This document shows, one piece after another, positions 1-7,999 of a DNA stretch of 64,000 bases. Below the pieces are notes generated by a model. That model was not told the DNA's origin and did no database searches. It saw only the letters and a program-made list of their open reading frames with translations. Position numbers and translations under genes: made by a program. Position 1 is the first letter of the stretch. The number at the start of each line of letters is the position of its first letter. Origin of the DNA: Zavarzinella sp. (GTDB taxonomy: Bacteria > Planctomycetota > Planctomycetia > Gemmatales > Gemmataceae); contig JAWKTI010000001.1 in NCBI GenBank assembly GCA_041399155.1, positions 2,294,001 through 2,358,000 of the forward strand, written 5' to 3'.

Positions 1-2
1 CG

Positions 3-344
3 TTATTGTTTCGGGAACGGGGTGCGGAGGCGGTACAGGATTGGCTCGGAGGTGCATTGATGTGCACGGTCAACTATTCGGAAGTGGCTGGAAAGCTGGT
101 GAAGTTGGGGCAAGCCGTGGAGCAGGTGCAGAGCACGCTGGCCAGATTGCCGATTCGCTGGCAGGAATTCACATTGGAACGGAGCTTGCTTGCGGCCAGT
201 TTGCAGCAATACAACACCCGGGGTGTGTCACTGGGGGATCGGGCCTGTCTGGCATTGGCGATGCAGACCGGTTTGCCACTGATTACCTCCGATCAGCGGT
301 TGGCGGAACTCGAACTGGAGTTGGAGATTCATGTCTTCCGGTAG
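3..344 (+). CDS. PIN-domain toxin (VapC-like), 5' end cut by window
   Basis: The reading frame is open from the window edge and reads LLFRERGAEAV, the usual second helix of VapC-type PIN proteins. The missing N-terminus would carry the first catalytic aspartate. Visible hallmarks are E26 (VNYSEVAGKL, counting from the TTG at position 6), the GVSLGDRACLALA block with its aspartate, and the terminal PLITSDQRL segment. VapC-family PIN proteins are Mg-dependent ribonucleases that cleave tRNA or rRNA and are held inactive by a small antitoxin encoded just upstream; that gene would lie outside the window. The TTG at position 6 is unlikely to be the true start. The stop at 342-344 overlaps the ATG of the following recombinase, so the two are probably co-transcribed. 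Confidence 0.75.
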   Translation, partial: LLFRERGAEAVQDWLGGALMCTVNYSEVAGKLVKLGQAVEQVQSTLARLPIRWQEFTLERSLLAASLQQYNTRGVSLGDRACLALAMQTGLPLITSDQRLAELELELEIHVFR

Positions 345-1275
345 GGAACTGGCAGGGGTTGCCCCCCTCCCCCTGGCCACTGCAGTGCATAGTTGGCTGC
401 AAAAGTCGACTTCCATGGAAACCCGCAGTAATTATCAGCGGGATTTGCAGCAGTTTTTGCAGTTTGTCGGGTTAGATGCCAGCCAGTTGCCGGAAATTCG
501 GCCACATCATGTCGCCGCCTGGCGTGATGACCTGTTGCAACGGGGGTGTGGCAATAGCACGGTCGTCCGGAAATTATCAGTGTTGCGGTCGTTGTTCCGG
601 TATTTGCAGACATATGGCTATCTGGGAGCCAACCCCGCCCATCGGGATTTTGTCAGTGCCCCAGCAGTACCCAGGGATGGAAAAACCGTCTCTTTGACAC
701 CGGAAGAGTGCCGGATTCTGCTGGATGGCTATGCAGGCCATACCCCGGAAGAGGTGCGGAATCGGGCAATGCTCGCGGTGTTGGCTTACACGGGATGCCG
801 AGTGGGAGAGATTACCCAGTTGCGGGTGAATTCGTTACTGAATAGTGGCGGGCATCGGCTCCTGGAGATTTATGGCAAAGGGGGCAAAGAACGTCGGGTT
901 CCACTGCATCCGGAAGCGTATGAACGGCTGGAACAATGGCTGATTTGCAGTGGGATTGCCGGTGATGGGACGGGACCGCTATTTCGACCGGTATCAACCG
1001 CACGGGGTGGCGGTAGTGATGGTTTTCTGCGAAAGCCGTTGACTCGGCGGGCGGTGCAGAAAATGATGGAGCGTTCGTTGCGAAAACTGGGGCTGAATCC
1101 GCAGGCCAGCACCCATTCTCTGCGAGTGACGGCAATCACCACGGGACGGGAGCGAGGTTCCGATCTGATCGATTTGCAGGATTTTGCAGGCCATGCTGAT
1201 CCCCGTACTACCCTCACCTATGTTCGCAATCGCAATCGGCTGAATCAGTCCCCATCGTATCTGTTGAAATACTGA
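331..1275 (+). CDS. XerC/XerD-like tyrosine recombinase
   Basis: This 314-residue protein has a SAM-like N-terminal core-binding domain (about 15-105) and a C-terminal catalytic domain. The catalytic set is present: R157 in TGCRVGE, K183 in GKGGKERRVPL, the HSLR box (H262, R265), H288 in GHADPRTT and the nucleophile Y297. Such enzymes cut and rejoin DNA through a 3'-phosphotyrosine link and either resolve dimers or move integrative elements. The ATG at 331 has a GGAG-type ribosome site and overlaps the PIN gene by 14 nt; its own stop overlaps the next start (TGATG). It sits in an accessory region and is not an obvious housekeeping XerC/D, so a role in element mobility or cassette exchange is inferred. 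Confidence 0.85.
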   Translation: MSSGRELAGVAPLPLATAVHSWLQKSTSMETRSNYQRDLQQFLQFVGLDASQLPEIRPHHVAAWRDDLLQRGCGNSTVVRKLSVLRSLFRYLQTYGYLGANPAHRDFVSAPAVPRDGKTVSLTPEECRILLDGYAGHTPEEVRNRAMLAVLAYTGCRVGEITQLRVNSLLNSGGHRLLEIYGKGGKERRVPLHPEAYERLEQWLICSGIAGDGTGPLFRPVSTARGGGSDGFLRKPLTRRAVQKMMERSLRKLGLNPQASTHSLRVTAITTGRERGSDLIDLQDFAGHADPRTTLTYVRNRNRLNQSPSYLLKY

Positions 1276-1757
1276 TGTGCAGATACCTGTTCCTCGGATT
1301 TTGGCTGGTATTGGCACCCATGTCTGCATATGGGCAGAGTATCTCGGGACAGGCGGAAGTGATCGATGGTGATACCTTGATCGTTGCTGGGGAGCGGATT
1401 CGGCTAATGGGTATCGATGCCCCGGAACGGAAACAGATTTGCTGGGACCTTGTGCAGCAGAGTTATCGCTGTGGAGAGTGGGTAACCGTCCAGTTACAGA
1501 GGGGAATTGGGCATTCTCGGGTTATCTGTGAATTGCATGGAAAAGACCGCTACGGACGGCATCTGGGGAGATGTCGCGTAGGTGAGCATGATTTGGGATT
1601 CTGGCTGGTTCAACAGGGACTGGCGGTCACTTATCGCACCGAGGATCGGGAATTGCTGGCAGCGGAAAGGGATGCTCGGAGGCAACGGCGGGGATTGTGG
1701 TCAGGAGCCTTTCAACAGCCATCGATCTGGCGGAAAAGCAGGCCAGGGCAACCTTGA
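1275..1757 (+). CDS. Secreted thermonuclease-like (SNase) nuclease
   Basis: A 160-residue protein with a short hydrophobic signal peptide (about 1-20, ending SAYG) followed by a staphylococcal-nuclease OB-fold. Diagnostic motifs are VIDGDTL (calcium-binding aspartates), RIRLMGIDAPE (catalytic arginine) and HGKDRYGRHLGRC with the second catalytic arginine. It is expected to be a Ca-dependent phosphodiesterase acting on DNA or RNA outside the cytoplasm. The ATG overlaps the stop of the recombinase gene, so PIN toxin, recombinase and nuclease form one transcription unit. Related small SNases occur on conjugative plasmids, which fits the mobile context, although that role is inference. Confidence 0.85.
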   Translation: MCRYLFLGFWLVLAPMSAYGQSISGQAEVIDGDTLIVAGERIRLMGIDAPERKQICWDLVQQSYRCGEWVTVQLQRGIGHSRVICELHGKDRYGRHLGRCRVGEHDLGFWLVQQGLAVTYRTEDRELLAAERDARRQRRGLWSGAFQQPSIWRKSRPGQP

Positions 1758-1902
1758 TCCATTCAGATGACTCCTGTTGTGCATTGATCGAAAAGGTAAT
1801 CAAACTTCTTTGGCATCGTTTGCTTTACAGCAGGGATAGTTTCGTGAAAGAATCGGTGCTTTGGAACTGCGAGACAATATCCAGAGGCAATGAGTGTGCA
1901 AG

Positions 1903-2376
1903 ATGAATTGGACAAAAGGATTGTTTAGAATTTGGATCATTGCTTCTGTCGGAATTGTACTTTCCGTGGCGGGATTTTCATACCCAGAAGTGAAAAAAGA
2001 ATTCGAGACATGGAATTTACTGAAATTGATGCAGGCGAATGACATTCTGATGGTACCAGTCCATTGTGCCGAAGCACGGGGAAGGAAAGAGCAGGACTAT
2101 TTCCAAGCGCATGCCCGATCAGAACTGACCAGAACAAAGCCCTGTTGGTATGAGTTGCCGAAATTCAGGGAATTGTATCCGGAGTATGCACAACTGACCG
2201 AAAAGGAAACTTCTCGAAAGTTCTACGCAAAAGCAGGGATTCCACGGAATGAAATGCAAACACCCTGGGCATTCGTTTTTGTTCGAACGATGATCGCACT
2301 TGGATTATCCATCACATTACTGATGGTCGGAGTTTCGATTCGGTGGGCCTGGCGTGGTTTTCGAGAGAACAAATAA
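1903..2376 (+). CDS. Hypothetical membrane protein with two TM helices
   Basis: No family is recognised. The protein has an N-terminal transmembrane helix (WIIASVGIVLSVAGF), a soluble middle of about 95 residues and a second helix near the C-terminus (MIALGLSITLLMVGVSI) followed by a positive tail RWAWRGFRENK. The hairpin layout would place the middle domain outside the cytoplasm. A GTG at 1894 would add three residues; the ATG at 1903 is preferred because the lysine-rich MNWTKG start suits a signal anchor, but neither has a strong ribosome site. It follows the SNase gene after about 145 nt without an evident terminator. Confidence 0.55.
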   Translation: MNWTKGLFRIWIIASVGIVLSVAGFSYPEVKKEFETWNLLKLMQANDILMVPVHCAEARGRKEQDYFQAHARSELTRTKPCWYELPKFRELYPEYAQLTEKETSRKFYAKAGIPRNEMQTPWAFVFVRTMIALGLSITLLMVGVSIRWAWRGFRENK

Positions 2377-2398
2377 TGTTCTGCGATCGATAGCGTCG

Positions 2399-2836
2399 TT
2401 ACGAGCCTGGCAGCGGAGGTAAATCAGAATCCTGCTGGCGTTCTTCCAGGGCAGCGGTATGGCTTCGGTTCTCGATATGGTTTATCTGGGCTTTTTTCGA
2501 CTGGATATTGGTCCGAACGTTGTTCACTTCGGCGAAGGTGTACCCCATGTAGTAATTGCCATCCTGACCTGGTTTCTGCTCAACCACGTAGGCGACCTGC
2601 TCATCGGTCATGCCGAGGTTGTACAGTTCGAAAATGATATTGGCGATTTTCTTCTCCATATCCCGGCCAGGGCCTTTCATGATGGTCTTGATGATCTCCT
2701 GGACCTTTTCCATCAGCTCGAGTCTGGAAGTAAGTGCCGCAAGATCTTCCCGGAGTTGATCGGTGAAGGAGGGCTTTCCAGTTGAGGGAACGCTCGGTTC
2801 TTCGGCAGGTTGGGGACTGTTTTTTCGTTTGGCCAT
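2399..2836 (-). CDS. Hypothetical protein with helical/HTH-like middle
   Basis: A 145-residue soluble protein of unknown function. A low-complexity Lys/Pro/Ser N-terminus (about 1-22) is followed by a helical stretch (about 25-60) and a segment IIFELYNLGMTDEQVAYVVEQ that resembles a short helix-turn-helix, then a charged C-terminal helix. The ATG has a GAGGTAG ribosome site. It is convergent with the membrane-protein gene (22 nt apart) and diverges from the ParB-like gene across an AT-rich gap, so it could be a small regulator of that region; this is inference only. Confidence 0.55.
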   Translation of the reverse strand: MAKRKNSPQPAEEPSVPSTGKPSFTDQLREDLAALTSRLELMEKVQEIIKTIMKGPGRDMEKKIANIIFELYNLGMTDEQVAYVVEQKPGQDGNYYMGYTFAEVNNVRTNIQSKKAQINHIENRSHTAALEERQQDSDLPPLPGS

Positions 2837-3344
2837 GGGCTACCTCGCATCAATGATTACTAAATTAGTAGTGTATATTTTTGGAGAATTCTAACAGTTG
2901 GTATTGGCAATGTTAAAGTATTCCGATTATAATGATTGATAGAAATATTTCAATTATGATGATAAGCTATGTGATACATATGTCAATAATTGATACAACC
3001 GGATAACTCCCGGATTACAAGCAGTGCTCGAAATGTAGCAATTTACTGCACGGAAATTGATCAATTTTGCCTCAGTTGTCTAATTTTTGCACAGCGCAAA
3101 TCTGTCAGAATGCGTTTAACTTGAAGAAAACTTTAAATATTTTTGAAAAATCGATTTGCATTCTCTAATCCAATATTTTTTGTAAGTCTTTCAACGGCAA
3201 GAGATTGCAATTAGGTATCATTTAGAAAGTTATATCTGGAAATATTTCCTTAGCATTTCAATACGATTCAAGCTGAAACTGACAGTCCGATGGCACTTCT
3301 TTTGCTGGATACCCCAAACATCCCAATTTCCCTACAGGTGTTTA
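2837..3344. other. AT-rich non-coding gap between divergent genes
   Basis: About 500 nt with no convincing gene, clearly richer in A and T than its surroundings. It separates the 145-residue helical protein from the ParB-like gene, so it must hold their promoters. Several ATTGATA words occur around 2935-2995, but I see no clean iteron array or parS-like palindrome. It could carry a partition or replication site for the element. Confidence 0.4.
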
Positions 3345-4163
3345 ATGCATACCGAACAGATGATCCGTCTGCGCGTCGACCAGATTGATGCCAATCCCCA
3401 CAATCCACGTTTGATTTCCGATTCCGATTTGCTGCATGAGTTTGCTGACAACATTCGCAACCAAGGAGTGATTCAACCAATTCTGGTTCAAGAATCATCC
3501 ACTCCGGGACGCTATTTTGTAGTCGACGGTCATCGACGATTGGCAGCATGTAAACTCGTCGGACACGTTGAAATCCAATGTATCCTTCAGAACAATTCTT
3601 CAAAGCCACACGAGGTCATCGCTCAAATGCTGTCGATCGATCAGCATCGAGAAGACTTTTCTGACTTTGAACGCGGTCGCCAGTTTTCAATTTTGAAGCA
3701 TGATGGCGGGATGAATCTGCGACAAATTGCAACCCGTTTGGGAATTTCGGAATCAAAAGTGTCCAAATGCATCAAAGTCTTCCATCGCTTGAGTCCACTT
3801 TGCCGCCAATGGCATGCAGAAGGAAAGCTGAACGATTCTACGTTGTATTATCTCAGCCAATTAAAAGATCACGAGGATCAGGACAGTTTGGCAACGCTTG
3901 CTATTGAGCAGAAATTTTCTGTGCAACAGATTGCCAATGAAGTGGCAATTTTTCGTGCACATAAACGGAAAGAACCAAAGAAAGTCCGTTTCAAGTTAAC
4001 CGATCAGATCGTGCTGGAATGCCCTGCGGACATGGTTTGCCGTGATGTGATCCGCCAGATTCGTATTGGCATCGAGAAATTAAGACCAGGTGGAGAATAC
4101 ATGATCGATCAGCTCAATGGGATCCAGGAGCAAGCAAAATCGAATGAGCACGAAAACAATTAA
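3345..4163 (+). CDS. ParB/RepB/Spo0J-like partition or regulatory protein
   Basis: A 272-residue protein with a ParB N-terminal nucleotide-binding fold (about 6-100): IDANPHNPR, the GVIQPILVQE strand and the signature VDGHRRLAACK with the GHRR box at 62-65. It is followed by a helix-turn-helix (about 124-150: LRQIATRLGISESKVSKCI). ParB proteins bind centromere-like sites and load as CTP-dependent clamps; plasmid and ICE relatives can act in maintenance or transcription. No ParA lies beside it, so it is probably an element-encoded ParB-like protein and not the chromosomal one. It starts with ATG after the AT-rich gap and leads a cluster of small genes on the same strand. Confidence 0.8.
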   Translation: MHTEQMIRLRVDQIDANPHNPRLISDSDLLHEFADNIRNQGVIQPILVQESSTPGRYFVVDGHRRLAACKLVGHVEIQCILQNNSSKPHEVIAQMLSIDQHREDFSDFERGRQFSILKHDGGMNLRQIATRLGISESKVSKCIKVFHRLSPLCRQWHAEGKLNDSTLYYLSQLKDHEDQDSLATLAIEQKFSVQQIANEVAIFRAHKRKEPKKVRFKLTDQIVLECPADMVCRDVIRQIRIGIEKLRPGGEYMIDQLNGIQEQAKSNEHENN

Positions 4164-4199
4164 GCGCAAATATTTGAAATACTACTTCGGGGGTACACC

Positions 4200-4805
4200 A
4201 TGCAAGAACGGAAGCCAACGAGCCTTCGGGATGATGCTGCGGCCAGCTTCAACATCTTTATCTTCGTGATTCTGATGCTTGTATCGTTGCTGGATTCGTT
4301 GTTCAAAAAAACAGGAACCTGTGGGGTCAACCATTTTCGTTTGCCTGCCATCCTGATTTTCCCCGTGATTGTGTTGCTGGGCTGTTCCCGGGAGGCGGTC
4401 AATGAACAGCCGCAGACTGCAGGGATCGGCACGATGCTGCTGTTACTGGTCTACCTGGTGCGGCTGATTCAGCACCGGGTGATGTCCTCCTGGCGGGAAT
4501 CACGCGGGGTTTCCGTGCATAGTCGCTGTATTGGCGAATCGATTTTTTACCGTGATCGATTTGGCTTCCGGAGTCTGAAATGGGCGGAAGATTTTTGGGA
4601 ACCCATGGCCGCTGCGGCGTTGGGCGTCGGCCTGATGCTGCTGAATTATGTGCTGGGGGCGCTGTTGATCTGGGGGTGTTTCAGTTTATGGATCCGCAAA
4701 GGAATCATGCAAATGCAGGAGCGCGTGATTCTGCGGGCCTATCAGGATCAGGTGCATGAGGCGCAATATTACGGGCAAATGATGAGACAGAAAGATGACT
4801 ACTAG
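4200..4805 (+). CDS. Hypothetical polytopic membrane protein
   Basis: A 201-residue protein with about four or five hydrophobic segments: NIFIFVILMLVSLLDSLF (about 18-35), LPAILIFPVIVLLGC (48-62), GTMLLLLVYLVRLI (76-89) and a double segment AAAALGVGLMLLNYVLGALLIWGCFSLW (136-165). The C-terminus is a charged helix. The family is not recognised. Its TAG overlaps the ATG of a 39-residue membrane protein (ATGACTACTAG), which indicates translational coupling. With the small proteins and the ATPase downstream it may form part of a membrane transfer or secretion assembly. Confidence 0.6.
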   Translation: MQERKPTSLRDDAAASFNIFIFVILMLVSLLDSLFKKTGTCGVNHFRLPAILIFPVIVLLGCSREAVNEQPQTAGIGTMLLLLVYLVRLIQHRVMSSWRESRGVSVHSRCIGESIFYRDRFGFRSLKWAEDFWEPMAAAALGVGLMLLNYVLGALLIWGCFSLWIRKGIMQMQERVILRAYQDQVHEAQYYGQMMRQKDDY

Positions 4806-4914
4806 AAGAAGCCTTAATCCAGGGTACTGGCTGCAGGCAACCATCTGGTTTCCTGGCATTCTGCTGATGTTGGCAGAATGGGCCAGACAACAATGGGAGA
4901 AAATCGATGAGTAA
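4795..4914 (+). CDS. 39-residue membrane mini-protein
   Basis: A very short gene supported by overlapping neighbours on both sides: its ATG lies inside the last codons of the 201-residue membrane protein, and its TAA at 4912-4914 lies just inside the next gene, whose ATG is at 4907. The product starts MTTRRSLNPGYW and contains one hydrophobic segment (ATIWFPGILLMLAEWA) between a positive N-terminus and a charged C-terminus. The family is unknown. The double overlap is the main evidence that it is translated. Confidence 0.55.
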   Translation: MTTRRSLNPGYWLQATIWFPGILLMLAEWARQQWEKIDE

Positions 4915-5143
4915 ACCGTTTTTGGATTCAGCTGCACGTGCGTGGATTATTACAGGTCTGGAAGAACTCAGACAGGCTGTACATCCGTCTAATGACCAGG
5001 TCCGTCAGCCCGATGTCCCAGGAATCTGGGGTAATCCCACAACGGGAGAAGTGACCCACGAGCGTATGCAAACTGAACGGGAACAAGCGGTTGAACGCGA
5101 ATCCCCTGCTCCCGAAAAACGGCAGCAGGAACCAGAAATCTAA
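4907..5143 (+). CDS. Small hydrophilic hypothetical protein
   Basis: A 78-residue protein, mostly polar and Glu/Gln/Pro-rich (EREQAVERESPAPEKRQQEPEI at the end of the chain, given here only as its composition type). No family is recognised. The start overlaps the preceding 39-residue gene by 8 nt and the stop is 9 nt before the next start, so it belongs to the same coupled cluster. Confidence 0.5.
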   Translation: MSKPFLDSAARAWIITGLEELRQAVHPSNDQVRQPDVPGIWGNPTTGEVTHERMQTEREQAVERESPAPEKRQQEPEI

Positions 5144-5152
5144 GGGGTAATC

Positions 5153-5368
5153 ATGGGCAACAACCCACAGGGCAGCAGTATCCCCGATCTGCTGGCAAAC
5201 ATCTGTGCCAACAGCATTGTAAAGTCGGTGCAGTTGAAAATTTCGGGACAACAGAAGCAGCATTTGCAGCAATGCATCTACCATGCGGTGCGAGCGATGC
5301 TGGGTGAAGTGTTTGAATTTTGTGGACCTTACGGCCCGTCGAGTGGGCCTACAACCAAGGAGAATTAA
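5153..5368 (+). CDS. Small hypothetical protein
   Basis: A 71-residue protein with a predicted helical core (IPDLLANICANSIVKSV then QQKQHLQQCIYHAVRAML) and a Gly/Pro-rich tail. The family is unknown. The ATG follows a GGGGTAATC ribosome-site region 9 nt after the previous stop. It is part of the compact cluster leading to the ATPase. Confidence 0.5.
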   Translation: MGNNPQGSSIPDLLANICANSIVKSVQLKISGQQKQHLQQCIYHAVRAMLGEVFEFCGPYGPSSGPTTKEN

Positions 5369-5369
5369 G

Positions 5370-5525
5370 ATGGATTCGAATTTCTGGATCATTGTGCTGT
5401 TGTGCTTACTGGTCTACTGGTGGATCAAAAAGCCACTGAATCAGGCGATTGCCTTTCGGGAGCAGAACCCCCACATTCAGTTGCCGTTCTGGGTGATTTT
5501 TCTGCGATTCTGGCGTTTACGGTAA
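5370..5525 (+). CDS. 51-residue single-pass membrane protein
   Basis: The ATG at 5370 has a clear AAGGAG ribosome site at 5357-5362 and lies 1 nt after the previous stop. A longer reading frame from 5283 would overlap the previous gene and lacks such a site. The product has one strong transmembrane helix at the N-terminus (NFWIIVLLCLLVYWWI) and a basic, aromatic C-terminus ending FLRFWRLR. The size and membrane topology recall small accessory subunits of secretion or phage-coat systems, but no family is recognised. Confidence 0.6.
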   Translation: MDSNFWIIVLLCLLVYWWIKKPLNQAIAFREQNPHIQLPFWVIFLRFWRLR

Positions 5526-5543
5526 TTGGTTGGGAGGCGTTCC

Positions 5544-6977
5544 ATGGGCTGGTTCTCCCGAAAATCGAAGCCGGTCATTGATCTTGACCCGGAAGTGCTG
5601 ACGCTGGGCAATGCCGACCGGTTGCTGTTTAGCCAGACAGCACAGCACGTTGCCTACAGCGGCATGACCGGTGCGGGCAAAACCACGGCTGTTCGGCACC
5701 TGACTGGGTCGCTGTTGCAGATGCAGTGCAGCTTTGTGGTGGCCTGTGTCAAGCCCGATGAAGGGAGTACCTGGGTGGAACATTGCCAGCACCATGGTCG
5801 GGGGGCGGATTGCCTGATTCTCGCTCCTGGAAAAACTGCGGTTCGACTCGATCTGGTGGCTTATGAACTGAACCGGCCCGGGGGTTCGGTGGAATCGTTG
5901 GTGCAGTTGTTGGTGGCACTGGCGAAAGTGGTCAACCGCAATGGTGGGGATAATGCCCAGAATGAAGCGTTTTGGCAATCGAGCATGGAAACCTTACTGC
6001 GACAGGCATTGACTGCATTGCATTACGGTTCCCAGCAACCGCCGATCACAATGGATCTGTATCAGTTGCTGACCTCGTTGCCGGAATCAGCGGAATTTGT
6101 CCGCACGGAAGCGTTTTTAAATACGAAGTTAGCTCGATTGCTGGGCTTTGCCGGTCACCAGCAGTTTCCACCCCACATCAAGCAGCAGTTGGGGTTGGCA
6201 TTTGATTATCTGACCGGCACCTTTGCCCGCTTATCGGATCGGACCCGTTCCGTGATTGAGGCAATGGTCAGGAATACCCTGGAACCTCTGGTCAGTACGG
6301 AAGCGGCTGAAGTGTTTGCCAGTGGGGTGGTCAATGAGACCCCCGATTCGATGATGGCTAATCGGAAAGTGGTGATTCTGGATTGGCCGGTATTGGTAGG
6401 AAATGAACCAGCACGGGCCTGGAATGCCCTTTGGATTCTGTTGTTCCAGCGTGCTGGTTTGCGGCGACAAATTGGACCGGATAGCCCGCCGCTGGTGGTC
6501 TTTCGGGATGAATACCCGCAGATTGCCACGCCCAGCGAAGATGCGAAAGCGACCTTAACGGGACGTTCCCAGAAGGTGCTCAGTGTCATTCTGTTTCAAT
6601 CGTTGCCCGCTGCCATCAGTGCTCTGGGAGGCACCGATGTGGCCCGGCAGGAATTTTTGACGGTGCTGGGGAATCATGGCGTGAAGTTCATTGGCAACAC
6701 GACCTGCCCCGAAACCGGCCAGTTTTTCTCCCAGATGTTTGGCAGTGATCGCCGGATGCTGATGAATGGCAGTATCCGGCCCGAAGAATTACACCCTGCT
6801 GATCTGTTGTTTGGCACACCGACCAACCAGCAGTTTGGCTTCAGTGAACAGATTCTCCCCCTGGTCCGACCGGAGCAGTTTGCCACTCTTCGGCAGGGAG
6901 AGTTCTTTATTCATCGTGCGGGACCTGCATTCCGCAATGGACGACCTTTTAAGCGAATTCAGTTCGCGAAGGAATAG
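5544..6977 (+). CDS. VirD4/TraD-like (HerA/FtsK-type) coupling ATPase
   Basis: A 477-residue P-loop ATPase. The Walker A is at residues 40-48 (GMTGAGKTT) and the Walker B at about 315-325 (LVVFRDEYPQ), followed by the TGRSQ sensor-like segment. The layout matches type IV coupling proteins/TraG-like DNA-transfer ATPases, which form hexamers that pump DNA or protein through a membrane channel. Unlike classical VirD4 it has no N-terminal membrane helices, so it may be anchored through the small membrane proteins encoded just upstream. The ATG at 5544 is chosen because of GGGAGG at 5532-5537; the frame opens earlier at a TTG (5526). No relaxase or VirB4 is visible in the window. Confidence 0.75.
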   Translation: MGWFSRKSKPVIDLDPEVLTLGNADRLLFSQTAQHVAYSGMTGAGKTTAVRHLTGSLLQMQCSFVVACVKPDEGSTWVEHCQHHGRGADCLILAPGKTAVRLDLVAYELNRPGGSVESLVQLLVALAKVVNRNGGDNAQNEAFWQSSMETLLRQALTALHYGSQQPPITMDLYQLLTSLPESAEFVRTEAFLNTKLARLLGFAGHQQFPPHIKQQLGLAFDYLTGTFARLSDRTRSVIEAMVRNTLEPLVSTEAAEVFASGVVNETPDSMMANRKVVILDWPVLVGNEPARAWNALWILLFQRAGLRRQIGPDSPPLVVFRDEYPQIATPSEDAKATLTGRSQKVLSVILFQSLPAAISALGGTDVARQEFLTVLGNHGVKFIGNTTCPETGQFFSQMFGSDRRMLMNGSIRPEELHPADLLFGTPTNQQFGFSEQILPLVRPEQFATLRQGEFFIHRAGPAFRNGRPFKRIQFAKE

Positions 6978-7020
6978 CCAACATGGTGTTGGCAAACCCC
7001 GGGTGGGAGGGTTTTCCCAC
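6977..7020. other. Two adjacent hairpins after the ATPase stop
   Basis: GCCAACA-TGG-TGTTGGC (6977-6993) is a perfect 7-bp inverted repeat that begins in the stop codon. GTGGGA-gggttt-TCCCAC (7003-7020) is a second 6-bp stem. Neither is followed by a T-run, so they are better candidates for RNA processing or attenuation than for a classic terminator. Confidence 0.4.
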
Positions 7021-7056
7021 GTTGATTCAAAGGTGCACTGCACTAAAGGATTTCCG

Positions 7057-7377
7057 ATGTTTCACTTTATTCCGTTGGTAGTTGGTATTGGCTCTAAGTT
7101 TGCTGCTCGCAAAGTGGCAGACTACTTTCAGAACCGTGCTTCCAGTAAGCCGGATTTTCGGTATGTACCTATTCAAGGTACCGATGTAGTCGGCATCGAA
7201 CCATCGATGGTACATCAGTTTGCTGCAGAGTATGGTCATCTTTACGTTGGTTTGCGGGATCTGGAAGAGCAGTTGCAGATTGCTCCCGAACAGTTCAAAG
7301 ACCCAGAAGGGCTCTGGGAGTGGGCACAGGGCTTACGACGCAAATATCGCAGTCTGGCGATTTTCCTCAAGAAATAG
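7057..7377 (+). CDS. Hypothetical 106-residue protein
   Basis: The ATG at 7057 follows AAAGGA at 7045-7050; the same frame is open further upstream but overlaps the ATPase gene and two hairpins. The protein starts with a hydrophobic MFHFIPLVVGIGSKFAARKVADYF, possibly a weak membrane or amphipathic helix. It continues with a soluble part containing LYVGLRDLEEQLQIAPEQF and a basic C-terminus. The family is not recognised. It belongs to the same strand and cluster as the ATPase. Confidence 0.5.
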   Translation: MFHFIPLVVGIGSKFAARKVADYFQNRASSKPDFRYVPIQGTDVVGIEPSMVHQFAAEYGHLYVGLRDLEEQLQIAPEQFKDPEGLWEWAQGLRRKYRSLAIFLKK

Positions 7378-7455
7378 CCTCCGTTCATTCGCCCGTTTCC
7401 ATCAGTAATTGAACGATCTTTCTCCCTGATCCATGAGGGATACGGGGATGTTCTT

Positions 7456-7474
7456 GCCATCGGATGGCTTTTTT
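7456..7474 (+). terminator. Weak candidate terminator
   Basis: GCCATCGGATGGC followed by six T residues. The stem is short (4 bp with a 5-nt loop, or longer only with an impossibly small loop), so this is weak. It lies between the 106-residue gene and the 73-residue gene. Confidence 0.25.
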
Positions 7475-7490
7475 AGAATGAGGTGGAGCG

Positions 7491-7712
7491 ATGGCGAAGA
7501 GAGCCGAAGTGACATTGGTCGACCAGTTGTCGATCATCAACGCCCAAACCGTAGTGACCCGAATCCAGGAAACGTCGCTGGTGCTGGATGCCAGTCAACT
7601 GGAGATTCTGCGGCAGTGGATTTTCCACAGCACCCAGGTGGTCCTGGAAGAACTGCTGAACTTTCTGGCGGAGCAGAACGCTCGGCAGAAAGTTGATGTT
7701 TCCTTGAATTAA
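7491..7712 (+). CDS. Small hypothetical protein
   Basis: A 73-residue, mostly helical protein (TVVTRIQETSLVLDASQLEI, then WIFHSTQVVLEELLNFLAEQ). The ATG has an AGGTGGAG ribosome site at good spacing. The family is unknown. It ends 10 nt before the HTH gene and is likely co-transcribed with it. Confidence 0.55.
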   Translation: MAKRAEVTLVDQLSIINAQTVVTRIQETSLVLDASQLEILRQWIFHSTQVVLEELLNFLAEQNARQKVDVSLN

Positions 7713-7722
7713 GGGTGGAGAG

Positions 7723-7983
7723 ATGTCCTATTCCATCAAAGACCTTGCCCGCTTTCTGGGTGTATCGATGAGCACGGTGTATGGCTGGATTGCCAGGCGG
7801 GAATTACCCCATTATCGGCTGGGGGCTGCCGGTCGCCGAGGACGGATTATTGTGCAGCAGGCCGATCTGGATCTTTTTCTGGCCCAGAGACGATTGGAAA
7901 GTGAACAACCCCAGGAAACGGAACAGCGACCCGTTCCTCGCGAACCATTGAAGCATCTGCATCTCAGGACGAAGCAGAGTTAA
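7723..7983 (+). CDS. Excisionase-like helix-turn-helix protein
   Basis: An 86-residue protein with an N-terminal winged helix of the MerR/excisionase (HTH_17) type: SIKDLARFLGVSMSTVYGWIARRELPHYRLG, then the wing RGRIIVQQADLDLFL. The C-terminus is polar. Such proteins either bend DNA at att sites to control integrase direction or repress element promoters. The neighbouring integrase, convergent and about 120 nt away, suggests the former. This match is from motif recognition and is not tested. Confidence 0.75.
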   Translation: MSYSIKDLARFLGVSMSTVYGWIARRELPHYRLGAAGRRGRIIVQQADLDLFLAQRRLESEQPQETEQRPVPREPLKHLHLRTKQS

Positions 7984-7999
7984 TGGCGAAGATTTGTGA

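Noticed and set aside
6766..7056. Upstream extension of the 106-residue gene
   Set aside because: It overlaps the ATPase gene and runs through two hairpins; the ATG at 7057 has its own ribosome site.
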